Positions 16,566-24,325 are shown, numbered from the stretch's first letter. The stretch: DNA of 50,023 nucleotides from Thermoprotei archaeon (GCA_003650815.1 QMSB01000003.1:1-50023); one strand, 5' to 3'. Made by a program: numbers and translations. Notes: generated from the letters alone by a model not told the origin.

Positions 16566-16631
16566 TCTTGTGATGAGGAGGAGGGCTGTTGACCCTCCTG
16601 GGGGATGATCCTTAGGCTGCGGACTGATGTT
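16566..16631 (+). ncRNA. Candidate C/D box sRNA (or hairpin)
   Basis: GC-rich gap between two minus-strand genes. Box C GTGATGA 16570-16576, D' TTGA 16589-16592, C' GGGATGA 16602-16608, D CTGA 16624-16627, with a 12-nt first guide and a 15-nt second guide. The same region also contains a perfect 7-bp hairpin (AGGAGGG 16579-16585, CCCTCCT 16593-16599), so it might instead be a 3' structure of the minus-strand gene ending at 16630. Confidence 0.5.
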
Positions 16632-17787
16632 AGTAATAGTCTCCTAGAAGCCATATGTTGCCTATATTGACATTTTCTAAGCCTGCTCTCTTTGCTAGAG
16701 CATATGCTTCCATAGCATGTTTCCTACTTGTAGGGGGCAGATCATCAATTAAATAGTCTGGGTGAAATGCTAGAAGGGATAGTGGAATAGACGTGTCTAT
16801 ATCGGCTATGAAATTAACTATTTTCTCTACCTCGTAGTAGTCTACATAGCCTGGAACAAGGAGAATGCTTGCTACTACGAGAGGGGGTTCCTTTCTTTCA
16901 TTTATTCTCTTAGCAGCTTTTCTGAAGTTCTCAAATAATGAACTGTTATCACAGCCTGTTAACGCCTTATAGACTGGGGGGGTCCACGCTTTTACGTCGA
17001 ATTTTATGCATCCTCCGCTCTCAAGAGATAGTTCTACTGCTCTTTCAAGAAAAACAGGATTCATGAGACCATTAGTTTCCCAACATATCCTTAGAATACG
17101 ACCTTCTCGAACAGCTTGCTCAAGAGCTATAGTGCTTGCTTTTAACGCGTGAGGCATTTGGGGAGAGGGGTCTCCTCCAAAGAAACATATACATGATACT
17201 CTTCGAGTAATTTTACTGGCTAGCTCCTCTGAGCTCATGGTAGGAGACAGCCTAAATGTATTTTCCCTATAGTGCCAGTTTTGGCAGAAGAGACAATCTA
17301 AATTACAGGCACCGTAAAAAACCGCTAAGTTATAGTATCCTCTCTCTGCTGATGGCTCATAGGCATACTTAGGGTAACCTCTCCCTGTGCATCCAGGACA
17401 TGTCCATTCGGCCACACAGTTTGTTGGTAAAGGATCATAGTAGCAATCAACAATAGCCTTATCGGGAGTCCCTGCTAATCTGATAAGCTTATTTCCCTGG
17501 TTTCTAACTAAACCGCAAAAACCGTACCCTTCTTCAGGTATTTTACACTCATTGGCGCAGAAGGTACATTTAATTCCTTTAGGGTCTCTGGGGGGCTCAG
17601 AGGGTAAACCATATTTGCCTCTACTTATTTCATGTGCTTTCATAGCTACTTCTAAAGCTTCTTTAGGAGAGTCTCTTAGACAGTCAACACAGACACCGAT
17701 TATTCTAGATATTAGCGCTGATTTCTTGCCGCATATTGCACACTCTTTCTCTTTTTTAAGTAAATACCATGAAATTCTAAATATCAT
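16630..17787 (-). CDS. Radical SAM protein, pyruvate-formate-lyase-activase type
   Basis: A 385-residue archaeal radical SAM enzyme of the COG1180 (PflA-like / AmmeMemoRadiSam) group; substrate unknown. An N-terminal zinc ribbon (CAICG, CVDC), then a Cys block (CTFCANEC, CGLV), then CPGCTGRG, and the SAM cluster motif CNLDCLFC (CX3CX2C) followed by FCQNWHYRE. The later FFGGDPSPQMPHA segment is the usual SAM-binding GGE region. The ATG is at 17787. Confidence 0.87.
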   Translation of the reverse strand: MIFRISWYLLKKEKECAICGKKSALISRIIGVCVDCLRDSPKEALEVAMKAHEISRGKYGLPSEPPRDPKGIKCTFCANECKIPEEGYGFCGLVRNQGNKLIRLAGTPDKAIVDCYYDPLPTNCVAEWTCPGCTGRGYPKYAYEPSAERGYYNLAVFYGACNLDCLFCQNWHYRENTFRLSPTMSSEELASKITRRVSCICFFGGDPSPQMPHALKASTIALEQAVREGRILRICWETNGLMNPVFLERAVELSLESGGCIKFDVKAWTPPVYKALTGCDNSSLFENFRKAAKRINERKEPPLVVASILLVPGYVDYYEVEKIVNFIADIDTSIPLSLLAFHPDYLIDDLPPTSRKHAMEAYALAKRAGLENVNIGNIWLLGDYY

Positions 17788-17813
17788 TACAAATTATTTT
17801 ACTCGAGAAGATT

Positions 17814-17822
17814 GATATATTT
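17814..17822 (+). promoter_or_regulatory. TATA box for macro-domain operon
   Basis: GATATATTT centred 26 bp ahead of ATG 17844, fitting a leaderless start. Confidence 0.5.
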
Positions 17823-17843
17823 GTCTCTCGACAAGATTGTGAA

Positions 17844-18377
17844 ATGAGAGTGAAATATGCAGAAGCTATAATCGAGGTAGTTAAAGGAGACATAACAGAA
17901 CTAAGTGTTGACGCTATAGTTAATCCAGCAAACTCACTCATGGTGATGGGAGGAGGTGTAGCAGCTGCAATCAAGAGAAAAGGTGGCAGAAAAATAGAGG
18001 AGGAAGCATTGAAGAAAGCACCAGTACCTGTAGGAAAAGCAGTCGTTACATCTGGCGGTAAGCTCAAAGCAAAATATGTTATTCACGCCCCAACTATGAA
18101 AAAACCTGCTCAAAGAACTACACTAGAAGCAGTCGCTAAAGCGGTTACAGCAGCCTTACAAGCAGCTTCGTCCCTCAAAATAAATAGCATAGCTTTTCCA
18201 GGCATGGGAACTGGAGTAGGAGGTCTAAGAATCTACGATGCCGTTAAAGAAATGGCAAAACAGATTAAGAGACATCTAAAGCAGAACAGCTACCCAAAGA
18301 AAGTAGTACTAGTGGCTTATCGAGAAGAAGACTTAGAGGATTTTATAAAGGCGGTATCTGATGTCTTTGGAACATGA
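17844..18377 (+). CDS. Macro-domain (ADP-ribose-binding) protein
   Basis: A 177-residue stand-alone macro domain. Core motifs are GDITELSVDAIVNPANSLM, GGGVAAAIKRKGG, and FPGMGTGVGGL. Such proteins bind ADP-ribose and some hydrolyse ADP-ribose-1''-phosphate or remove mono-ADP-ribose. KptA in this window makes a related ADP-ribose cyclic phosphate, so the pair could be linked. The stop overlaps the next gene in ATGA, so it is co-translated with the lysine methyltransferase. Confidence 0.92.
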   Translation: MRVKYAEAIIEVVKGDITELSVDAIVNPANSLMVMGGGVAAAIKRKGGRKIEEEALKKAPVPVGKAVVTSGGKLKAKYVIHAPTMKKPAQRTTLEAVAKAVTAALQAASSLKINSIAFPGMGTGVGGLRIYDAVKEMAKQIKRHLKQNSYPKKVVLVAYREEDLEDFIKAVSDVFGT

Positions 18378-18925
18378 CGAGCAGTACTTTCCCCTACATA
18401 TCACTTTACGCGCTTCACTACCAGTTGCAGACACCGTACTTGCCGACCCCTACTCGTGTTGCCCGTTGTATGTTACAGCTGGCTGAAGCGAAACCAGGGG
18501 AGCTAGTAGTGGACCTCGGGTGTGGTGAAGGCAACGTACTGATAGCCGCAGCCAAGTACTTCAAGTGCAGATGTGTAGGCATAGAGATAGATCCAAGGCT
18601 TGCTAAGAGGGCGAAGAAGAGAGCAGAAGAAGAGGGAGTAGAAGACTTAGTTGAGATAATTATGGGAGACCTTTTCCTCTATGACTTAAGTTCAGCTGAC
18701 ATAGTGACCCTCTACTTACTGCCGAAGACCATACGCTTACTTCAGTACAAGCTTGCTGAAGAGCTGAAAGATACCGCTAAAGTGGTATCACATGACTACC
18801 CGTTAGAAAACACTCCTCCGGCTAAGGTAGCTAAGATCAAGTCATATTCTCCTATACATACTCACAAAGTATTCTTATATTACGCGAAAGACTTAAAGAG
18901 ATTCCAGAGGTCATCTCCAACATAG
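18374..18925 (+). CDS. aKMT-like protein lysine methyltransferase
   Basis: Class I SAM methyltransferase, 183 residues. It matches crenarchaeal aKMT, a Dot1-like broad-specificity protein lysine methyltransferase, in layout: YLPTPTRVARCML, motif I VVDLGCGEGNVLIAA, GIEIDPR, the D-x-F-x-x-D-L region, and KVVSHDYPLENTPP. The ATG at 18374 overlaps the macro-domain stop. The 3' end overlaps the convergent PUA gene by 46 bp. The target protein is unknown. Confidence 0.82.
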   Translation: MTSSTFPYISLYALHYQLQTPYLPTPTRVARCMLQLAEAKPGELVVDLGCGEGNVLIAAAKYFKCRCVGIEIDPRLAKRAKKRAEEEGVEDLVEIIMGDLFLYDLSSADIVTLYLLPKTIRLLQYKLAEELKDTAKVVSHDYPLENTPPAKVAKIKSYSPIHTHKVFLYYAKDLKRFQRSSPT

Positions 18926-19383
18926 TGTAAATTTTTAAGCACTTTACCTCTCCGCATGTTTCTTATCTCGTCACTAGAGTACATAGCAGAGCAGACAGCT
19001 ATAGGCTTGCCATGCCTCTCATCGACCACAACAACAATGTCTTCTTTAGAAAAGTCTCCCCTGACTTCAGTTATTCCAGGTGCCATAACGTCAGCTCCAT
19101 TAGCTATATGAGGAACAGCGCCCATGTCAACGACGACTTTAGGTAAGATGTCCTGGTATTCTGGTTTCAGTAAAATGAAGAGAAGAGGATAAATTCTCCC
19201 ACTTCTCTCTATAGCTATGCAGGGTGTCTTATCTACGATAATTACTGTTCCTGTCTCAACCGAGGCTTTTTCTACCTTCTCTCCCTTCCTTATAAATTTT
19301 ACAAGTCTAGGATATTTACTTTCCAGCTCCTTAGCTAAAGCCTTGCGGTCTTTTTTACTGAGTATATGTCTTTTGATCTTCAC
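18880..19383 (-). CDS. PUA-domain RNA-binding protein, MCT-1-like
   Basis: A 167-residue archaeal homolog of MCT-1/Tma20. Residues 1-75 are the DUF1947-like N-terminal domain, and 76-155 are a PUA domain (KVVVDMGAVPHIANGADVMAPGI, DIVVVVDERHGKPIAV). Relatives bind RNA or ribosomes in translation. The ATG is at 19383. The gene is convergent with the aKMT gene. Confidence 0.9.
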   Translation of the reverse strand: MKIKRHILSKKDRKALAKELESKYPRLVKFIRKGEKVEKASVETGTVIIVDKTPCIAIERSGRIYPLLFILLKPEYQDILPKVVVDMGAVPHIANGADVMAPGITEVRGDFSKEDIVVVVDERHGKPIAVCSAMYSSDEIRNMRRGKVLKNLHYVGDDLWNLFKSFA

Positions 19384-19473
19384 AATCTACTCATTATTTA
19401 ATAGCTTATAAACATTGCATTAGATGAATTTAAGCTTAAATAAAGAAGAGGCATATTTCTTTAAGGGAAAAGC

Positions 19474-20151
19474 GTGGTTAAGGTAAGATGTAAACTAGTC
19501 TCTTGGGACGAAGTAGTAGAGTGGTGTAGGCAGCTCTCGCTAAAAATCAAAGAATCTGGCTGGAGTCCCGACACTATTGTTGCCATAGCTAGAGGAGGCT
19601 ACGTTCCAGCTAGGCTCCTGTGTGATTTCTTAGATATCCATGAACTTTTAAGCGTACAGGTGCTTCACTGGGGGAAAGCTGCTGAAATAACAGCTAAGGC
19701 TCATGTGAAATATCCCCTTAAAGTAAATCTCTCAGGAAAAAAAGTGCTTTTAGTAGATGATATAGCTGATACTGGTGACTCAATTATAGTGGCTAAGGAA
19801 CACTTAGAAAGCGAGTGTAAGCCCTCTGAGATCAAAGTAGCTACTATGCAGTGGATAAGCCCTGTCTGTAAAATAAAACCAGATTACTACGTAGATGAAG
19901 TAAAGGAGTGGATCTGGTATCAATATCCATGGACAAGATTAGAAGATACGACGCAGTTTATCACCAAAATGCTTGATGAAGAAGGTAAGAAGAAGAAAGA
20001 GTGGACACTTGAGGAGATCGTAGAGAAATTTAAGGAGTGGTACGGCATTGATGTAGGAAAATCATACTACGAGCTAGCTCTAGAAATATTAGTAGGTGAG
20101 GGAAAGCTTAAGAAAAGGACTCGCGATAGAGAAGTAGTCTACGAACTCTAG
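19474..20151 (+). CDS. Phosphoribosyltransferase with C-terminal extension
   Basis: Type I PRTase of the COG2236 group. The PRPP loop is VLLVDDIADTGDS and the N-terminal VAIARGGYVPARLL is the usual hood-side motif. Likely a purine-base (hypoxanthine/xanthine/guanine) salvage enzyme. Residues about 165-225 add a helix-turn-helix-like tail (WTLEEIVEKFKEWYGI...LAEILVGEGKLKKRTRDREVVYEL) that ends like a winged helix. GTG start at 19474. The stop codon overlaps box C of the sRNA at 20151. Confidence 0.87.
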   Translation: MVKVRCKLVSWDEVVEWCRQLSLKIKESGWSPDTIVAIARGGYVPARLLCDFLDIHELLSVQVLHWGKAAEITAKAHVKYPLKVNLSGKKVLLVDDIADTGDSIIVAKEHLESECKPSEIKVATMQWISPVCKIKPDYYVDEVKEWIWYQYPWTRLEDTTQFITKMLDEEGKKKKEWTLEEIVEKFKEWYGIDVGKSYYELALEILVGEGKLKKRTRDREVVYEL

Positions 20152-20199
20152 TGATGAAGAACCGGGATCAGAGTAGTGACGAAGCCACCCATAGCTGAC
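20147..20199 (+). ncRNA. Candidate C/D box sRNA, first of tandem pair
   Basis: Box C GTGATGA 20151-20157, 11-nt guide, D' CAGA 20169-20172, 3-nt spacer, C' GTGACGA 20176-20182, 12-nt guide, D CTGA 20195-20198. The spacing is textbook for an archaeal C/D guide RNA for 2'-O-methylation. Box C starts on the last base of the phosphoribosyltransferase stop codon. The D guide AGCCACCCATAG should pair with CTATGGGTGGCT; I do not recognise the target. Confidence 0.72.
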
Positions 20200-20258
20200 G
20201 AGGCGATGAGGAGGCAGGGCGTGCTTACCGGTGACGAGGGACGTGGAGCGTCTGAGCC
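20199..20258 (+). ncRNA. Candidate C/D box sRNA, second of tandem pair
   Basis: Starts 4 nt after box D of the first. Box C GCGATGA 20203-20209, 14-nt guide, D' CTTA 20224-20227, 3-nt spacer, C' GTGACGA 20231-20237 (identical to the first sRNA's C'), 14-nt guide, D CTGA 20252-20255. The guides are slightly longer than usual. GC content is far above the flanking DNA. Confidence 0.62.
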
Positions 20259-20268
20259 CTAAATTATC

Positions 20269-20277
20269 TTTATAAAT
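20269..20277 (+). promoter_or_regulatory. TATA box for pyruvate-kinase-C-like gene
   Basis: TTTATAAAT centred 25 bp ahead of GTG 20298, so the transcript is probably leaderless and starts after the sRNA pair. Confidence 0.6.
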
Positions 20278-20297
20278 TTTTCTTTAGATAATTCATC

Positions 20298-20876
20298 GTG
20301 GCCCTAGAGGAGAAGACTGTATATTTTGAGGAGTTCAAGGAGGAAGAAAACACTGAAGCTACTCTGAAGATAGCTAAGGAGTATGCATTGAAGTACAACA
20401 TAAAGAACATAGTAGTCGCCTCTACTAGAGGAAAAGTAGCTGAAAAGGCTCTCAAGTTCTTTGACCCAGCAGAATATAACTTAGTTATAGTAACTCACAC
20501 CAGCTGGTTTAGAGGAAAAATACGGCAGGAACTTGATGAAAATATTAAAAAGAAACTAATTGAAAGAGGAGCTCATATAGTTACTGCAGCTCATGCCTTT
20601 GGAGGAGTCTCAAGAAGTATTGAGAAAAAATATGGTGGAATAACTTTAGTGGGACTTGTAGCAAATGTCCTCCGTAGATTTTGTGAGGGAATGAAAGTAG
20701 CTGTAGAAATAACTTTAATGGCAACAGATGCTGGGTACTTTGCTCCAGGTGAAGAAGTTATAGCTATTGCTGGTACAGGCAGAGGCGCAGATACAGCTGT
20801 GATTTTAACTGCAGCGCCCTCTCACAAATTCTTTGATACAAAAATAAAGAAAATACTTGCTAAACCCATCTTTTAA
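20298..20876 (+). CDS. Pyruvate kinase C-terminal-domain-like protein
   Basis: A 192-residue stand-alone protein resembling the alpha/beta C-terminal domain of pyruvate kinase, known in archaea as a separate family. Segments: NIVVASTRGKVAEKAL, LVIVTHTSWFRGK, GGITLVGLVANVLRRFCEGMKVAVEI, EEVIAIAGTGRGADTAVIL. No catalytic pyruvate kinase barrel is present, so it may bind an effector or a small ligand. GTG start at 20298, set by the TATA box. Confidence 0.82.
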   Translation: MALEEKTVYFEEFKEEENTEATLKIAKEYALKYNIKNIVVASTRGKVAEKALKFFDPAEYNLVIVTHTSWFRGKIRQELDENIKKKLIERGAHIVTAAHAFGGVSRSIEKKYGGITLVGLVANVLRRFCEGMKVAVEITLMATDAGYFAPGEEVIAIAGTGRGADTAVILTAAPSHKFFDTKIKKILAKPIF

Positions 20877-20909
20877 GATAAGAATTTAAATTAGTTTTTT
20901 ACCTAAATT

Positions 20910-20967
20910 ACTGGTGATGAGTACTCCCGGAAGTGAGTAGATGACCTCAACTTACCCGGCTGACATC
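20910..20967 (+). ncRNA. Candidate C/D box sRNA, possible 23S guide
   Basis: Box C GTGATGA 20914-20920, 12-nt guide, D' GTGA 20933-20936, C' TAGATGA 20938-20944, 15-nt guide, D CTGA 20960-20963. The D guide CCTCAACTTACCCGG is complementary over 10 nt to CGGGTAAGTT, which I recall as part of conserved 23S domain IV (E. coli about 1947-1956). By the N+5 rule the methylated base would be near G1950. The match rests on memory of rRNA. Confidence 0.6.
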
Positions 20968-21023
20968 TTTCTATGTTAAGCTTACTTGTGTTCGAGCTAA
21001 ATTACCCGATGTTTCCCAAGCAT

Positions 21024-21253
21024 CATCAGTAAATATCGGTAAAATCTCCATAGGAAAAGTAGGTTCAAGAGGCTCGTTTCGTCTGAATACATCAGTAAAG
21101 TACATCACTTTCCATTGATACTGATTAACGGCATCTATCATCGGTAAAATGTTTACTTCGGTAAAATTAATGTAATTTACTGATGTTTTTACTGATGTAA
21201 TGTCTTCATAAATTCATTAATTTATGACATAAAGCTACGCGAATTTTACCGAG
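21024..21253. repeat. Cluster of ATCRGTAAA-type repeats in both orientations
   Basis: In the gap before the gene at 21328. Forward copies: CATCAGTAAA at 21024-21033 and 21090-21099; ATCGGTAAAAT at 21035-21045 and 21140-21150; TTCGGTAAAAT at 21157-21167. Reverse copies: TTTACTGATGT at 21176-21186 and 21188-21198; ATTTTACCGAG at 21243-21253; partial TACTGAT at 21119-21125. ACATCAGTAAA (21089-21099) and the reverse copies form 11-bp perfect inverted repeats. Otherwise 20968-21327 holds no gene I can see. It could be a multi-site operator, a replication-origin-like element or remnants of a small mobile element. Confidence 0.8.
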
Positions 21254-21327
21254 ATTTTTCTCAAGCAGTTTTCACTACTCATGCTTCGAAATACATTATA
21301 GTTTCCTTGCTAACATATTTACAGGAA

Positions 21328-23046
21328 ATGCTTGCTGTAATTATTGATGGCTATACAGATGAGCCTGCTGGGCTAGGCGTCCCTCCCTACTTAGACGTTT
21401 ACCCACGATACACTGCTGGTGCTATATGGACTTTGTATCCCGATGCTACGGTAAAGTATTTTACCGTAGATATTGCAAGGAAAAATCTAGATGCTCTCCA
21501 GAAAATATGTTCTAAAGCCACTTTACTAATTATAGTTGCTGGAGTATGTGTTCCTGGTAAGTACTTAGGAGGAGATCCTATTAGATTAGATGAGCTCATT
21601 AAGTGGAGCTCTATTCTTGGCGCTAAAATTAAGATACTTGGAGGCCCTGTCGCTAGATTTGGTTATGGAAGCGAGGGCGGTAAAATAGCTATTGAGCCTA
21701 AGTTTTTTGAGAACTACTATGATATTGTTGTTCGCGGAGACGTGGAAATAGTAGTTAGAGATCTCATATTGGAGAAATTTTCTGTTGAGAAAATAGATCC
21801 ATTTGCCCAGCGAGTAGACTACAGTGAAATAAGGGAGTTCGCCATAAGGGGTGCAGCAATAGCTTCTCAGCATCCATGCTTTGGTAAAAACCTTATTTGT
21901 GAGATAGAGACTTACCGAGGATGCCCCCGCTATGTTGTTGGCGGATGCTCGTTTTGCACTACTGTCAGATATGGGAGAGTAGTTTACAGAAATGTAGAAG
22001 ATATAGTGGCGGAGGTTAAGGCGCTACATGATATTGGTGTAAGACACTTCAGAATAGGGAGACAAGCTGACTTTTACACTTACATGGCTGTAGATACTGG
22101 TAAGACAGAGTTTCCTAAACCCTCGCCACAGGCTATTGAAAGACTTCTCCGAGGAATAAGAGTAAACGCTCCAATGATAGAGACTCTTCATATAGATAAT
22201 GTCAATCCGGGAACTGTTTACCATCATGAGAAAGAGTCTATCGAGATCACTAGGATCATTATGAAGTATCATACCCCTGGTGATGTGGCTGCCTTCGGTA
22301 TAGAGACAGCTGACCCTAGAGTTGTGAAACTGAATAACTTGAAGGTTATGCCTGAGGAAGCTTTTGAGGCTATTAAGATACTAAATAAGGTCGGGAGAGT
22401 AAGGGGATTGAATGGCTTACCAGAGATTCTTCCAGGAGTAAACTTTGTTCTGGGTCTCATTGGAGAAACTAAGGAGACTTACTACTTGAACTTAGAGTTT
22501 CTACGGAGAGTTTTGAGAGAAGGTTTACTATTGAGAAGGATTAACATAAGACAAGTTTTAGCGTTTCCCAATACTCCTATGTGGAAAATAGGTAATAGGA
22601 TCATAAGAAAACACAGAAAGTATTTTCAGTGGTTTAAGAGTAAAGTCAGGAGGGAAATAGATCAGCCTATGTTGATGAAGCTTGTTCCACTGGGTACTGT
22701 GCTGAGGAAGGCGTTTACTGAAAGTTATTATGGTAAAGCTACCTATGCTAGACAGCCCGGGACATATCCCCTGCTTCTCTACTGCCCTGAGAGACTTCCT
22801 CTTCATCGGTACATGGATTTTGCCGTAGTCGGCTATGGCTATAGGTCAGTTACTGTTGTTCCTTACCCGTTAGACGTTAATAGAGCTCCTCCTGTTCTTC
22901 TTGAGCTTGTTCCAGGGATAAGTCGGAAGAAAGCTTTTGAGATAAAGCTTAAGAGACCCTTTAAGTCTCTTAAGGAGGTAAGAGAAATAGTTGGCTCTGA
23001 GGAGCCTCTTAAGTACCTTAGTTTAGGCGATAGCAGTGAGGCTTAA
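21328..23046 (+). CDS. B12-binding-like radical SAM enzyme with C-terminal HhH
   Basis: About 572 residues, of the archaeal COG1031 type; reaction unknown. The N-terminal MLAVIIDGYTDEPAGLGVPPY is a cobalamin-like domain, then the cluster cysteines ETYRGCPRYVVGGCSFC (CX7CX2C, wider than the usual CX3CX2C), and a C-terminal helix-hairpin-helix (LELVPGISRKKAFEIKLKRPF). I chose ATG 21328 over TTG 21307 because the conserved N-terminus begins there. A perfect palindrome lies within codons 40-47. It overlaps the Trm5 gene by 11 bp, so both are likely expressed together, and a tRNA-modification role is a reasonable guess. Confidence 0.86.
   Translation: MLAVIIDGYTDEPAGLGVPPYLDVYPRYTAGAIWTLYPDATVKYFTVDIARKNLDALQKICSKATLLIIVAGVCVPGKYLGGDPIRLDELIKWSSILGAKIKILGGPVARFGYGSEGGKIAIEPKFFENYYDIVVRGDVEIVVRDLILEKFSVEKIDPFAQRVDYSEIREFAIRGAAIASQHPCFGKNLICEIETYRGCPRYVVGGCSFCTTVRYGRVVYRNVEDIVAEVKALHDIGVRHFRIGRQADFYTYMAVDTGKTEFPKPSPQAIERLLRGIRVNAPMIETLHIDNVNPGTVYHHEKESIEITRIIMKYHTPGDVAAFGIETADPRVVKLNNLKVMPEEAFEAIKILNKVGRVRGLNGLPEILPGVNFVLGLIGETKETYYLNLEFLRRVLREGLLLRRINIRQVLAFPNTPMWKIGNRIIRKHRKYFQWFKSKVRREIDQPMLMKLVPLGTVLRKAFTESYYGKATYARQPGTYPLLLYCPERLPLHRYMDFAVVGYGYRSVTVVPYPLDVNRAPPVLLELVPGISRKKAFEIKLKRPFKSLKEVREIVGSEEPLKYLSLGDSSEA
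21446..21469. repeat. Perfect palindrome in the coding region, matching the upstream repeat motif
   Basis: CTACGGTAAA (21446-21455) and TTTACCGTAG (21460-21469), separated by GTAT. The inner CGGTAAA/TTTACCG matches the element repeated upstream at 21035-21253. Confidence 0.9.
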
Positions 23047-23887
23047 GGACTACTTCAAAGGAAAAATTAGTGATAATTTACTCAAGTACATTCCCTCAAG
23101 TTACGAGATAATTGGATCTAGGAGTAAGGCAGTGGCTATAGTTGAGATACCGTGTGAAGTTGAGCATCTGAAGTACGAGATTGCCGAGGCAATTGTGAAG
23201 ATAAATAAGCATGTAAAGACTGTTCTTAGGAAAAAGTCTGGTAGGCAGGGAGTGTTTCGCATAAGAGACTACGAAATTTTATGGGGAGACCCTGACACTG
23301 AGGTTGTTCACAAGGAATATGGGTATCTGATTAAGCTTGATCCTCGTAAAGTATACTTTTCGGCTAGAGAGGGCACGGAAAGAATGAGAATAGCTCGCCA
23401 GGTTAGGCCAGGAGAAGTAGTAATGTATATGTTTGCTGGTGTAGGTCCCTTTGCTATAGCGATAGCTAAGCACCAGCCTTTAGTGAGAAAAATAATTGCT
23501 GCCGAAATAAATCCCGACGCATACAGATATCTGCTAGAGAATATTAAGCTAAATAAACTCGAGAGTGTTGTTGAAGCTTATCTGGGGGATGTTAGGGAGA
23601 TTTGTCCCAAATGGTATGGCACTTGTGACCGAGTATTGATGCCCCTTCCTAAAGGCGCTCACACCTTCTTAGACGTCGCTCTTAGCTGTCTAAAGCCCGA
23701 AGGCGGAGTAGTCCACTTCTATCACTGGTCACACGAGAACACCCTTTTCCGAGACGCCGAGAAGATAGTGGGTGAGTGGTGTACGAGGCTTGGATACAAA
23801 TATAAAATTCTGTCAAAGAGAATTGTCTTACCTTATGCTCCGAGAGTATATAAAGTATGCCTAGACTTTTTTGCTATTAGAAATTAA
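23036..23887 (+). CDS. tRNA (guanine-37-N1)-methyltransferase, Trm5 family lacking D1
   Basis: SAM-dependent methyltransferase for G37 of tRNA. Conserved: VFRIRDYEILWGDP, DPRKVYFSAREGTERMRIA, MYMFAGVGPFAIAIAK, and DRVLMPLPKGAHTFLDVAL, closer to Trm5 than to Taw2. At 283 residues it lacks the roughly 70-90-residue D1 domain of Trm5b, so it resembles Trm5a/Taw22, which can also methylate the wyosine precursor imG-14 at C7. Which activity it has is open. The start overlaps the radical SAM gene by 11 bp. Confidence 0.87.
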   Translation: MRLKDYFKGKISDNLLKYIPSSYEIIGSRSKAVAIVEIPCEVEHLKYEIAEAIVKINKHVKTVLRKKSGRQGVFRIRDYEILWGDPDTEVVHKEYGYLIKLDPRKVYFSAREGTERMRIARQVRPGEVVMYMFAGVGPFAIAIAKHQPLVRKIIAAEINPDAYRYLLENIKLNKLESVVEAYLGDVREICPKWYGTCDRVLMPLPKGAHTFLDVALSCLKPEGGVVHFYHWSHENTLFRDAEKIVGEWCTRLGYKYKILSKRIVLPYAPRVYKVCLDFFAIRN

Positions 23888-23890
23888 TGC

Positions 23891-23901
23891 TTATATTTAT
23901 A
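23891..23901 (+). promoter_or_regulatory. TATA box for ferredoxin-AOR operon
   Basis: TTATATTTATA centred 25 bp ahead of ATG 23921, a leaderless arrangement. Confidence 0.6.
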
Positions 23902-23920
23902 GACAGAAAATAATCAACGG

Positions 23921-24325
23921 ATGTCGAGAGTCATTTTTCATCCAGATAAGTGCTCGGGATGTCACATCTGTGAAGAAGCATGTAGTTTTCAACACTTCGG
24001 CGTAATCAATATTTCTAAGAGCAGAATTCGGGTGTCGACTAGGTTTTCGCCAGAAGGAGTATTTCATGAAGCCAAGGTATGTTTGCAGTGTGAAGGAGCT
24101 CCCTGTACGCGTGTCTGTCCTACAGGAGCTCTTCAAAAGAACGAAGATGGTCACTTAGTTTTCAACGAAGATAAATGTATTGGATGTATGCTATGTGCTA
24201 AGGCCTGTCCCTACGGACTCATATTTAAACACCCGGAGCTGAAGATTCCTTTAGTGTGCGATATGTGTGGAGGAGATCCTCTCTGTGTTAAGTGGTGTCC
24301 TATGGGAGCTCTTGAGGTGAGATAA
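23921..24325 (+). CDS. Four-cluster ferredoxin, AOR partner
   Basis: A 134-residue iron-sulfur protein with four cysteine groups of the DmsB/HycB type: CSGCHICEEAC, CLQCEGAPCTRVC, CIGCMLCAKAC and CDMCGGDPLCVKWC. It is an electron carrier or subunit. The stop overlaps the AOR ATG (TAATG), so it is almost certainly the redox partner of that tungsten enzyme. Confidence 0.92.
   Translation: MSRVIFHPDKCSGCHICEEACSFQHFGVINISKSRIRVSTRFSPEGVFHEAKVCLQCEGAPCTRVCPTGALQKNEDGHLVFNEDKCIGCMLCAKACPYGLIFKHPELKIPLVCDMCGGDPLCVKWCPMGALEVR

Noticed and set aside
20147-20258. Single large C/D RNA spanning the whole stretch
   Set aside because: It would need guides of about 37 and 42 nt; splitting into two units gives 11-14-nt guides and uses all four extra boxes.
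20968-21085. tRNA gene suggested by GTTCGAGC and GGTTCAAG
   Set aside because: No acceptor stem or anticodon arm can be formed around either segment.
20877-21327. CRISPR array
   Set aside because: Repeat units are 9-11 bp, unevenly spaced and in both orientations, with no spacers of constant length.
21907-23046. Separate gene for the C-terminal HhH part
   Set aside because: The frame is continuous and the domain order matches the archaeal radical SAM family.
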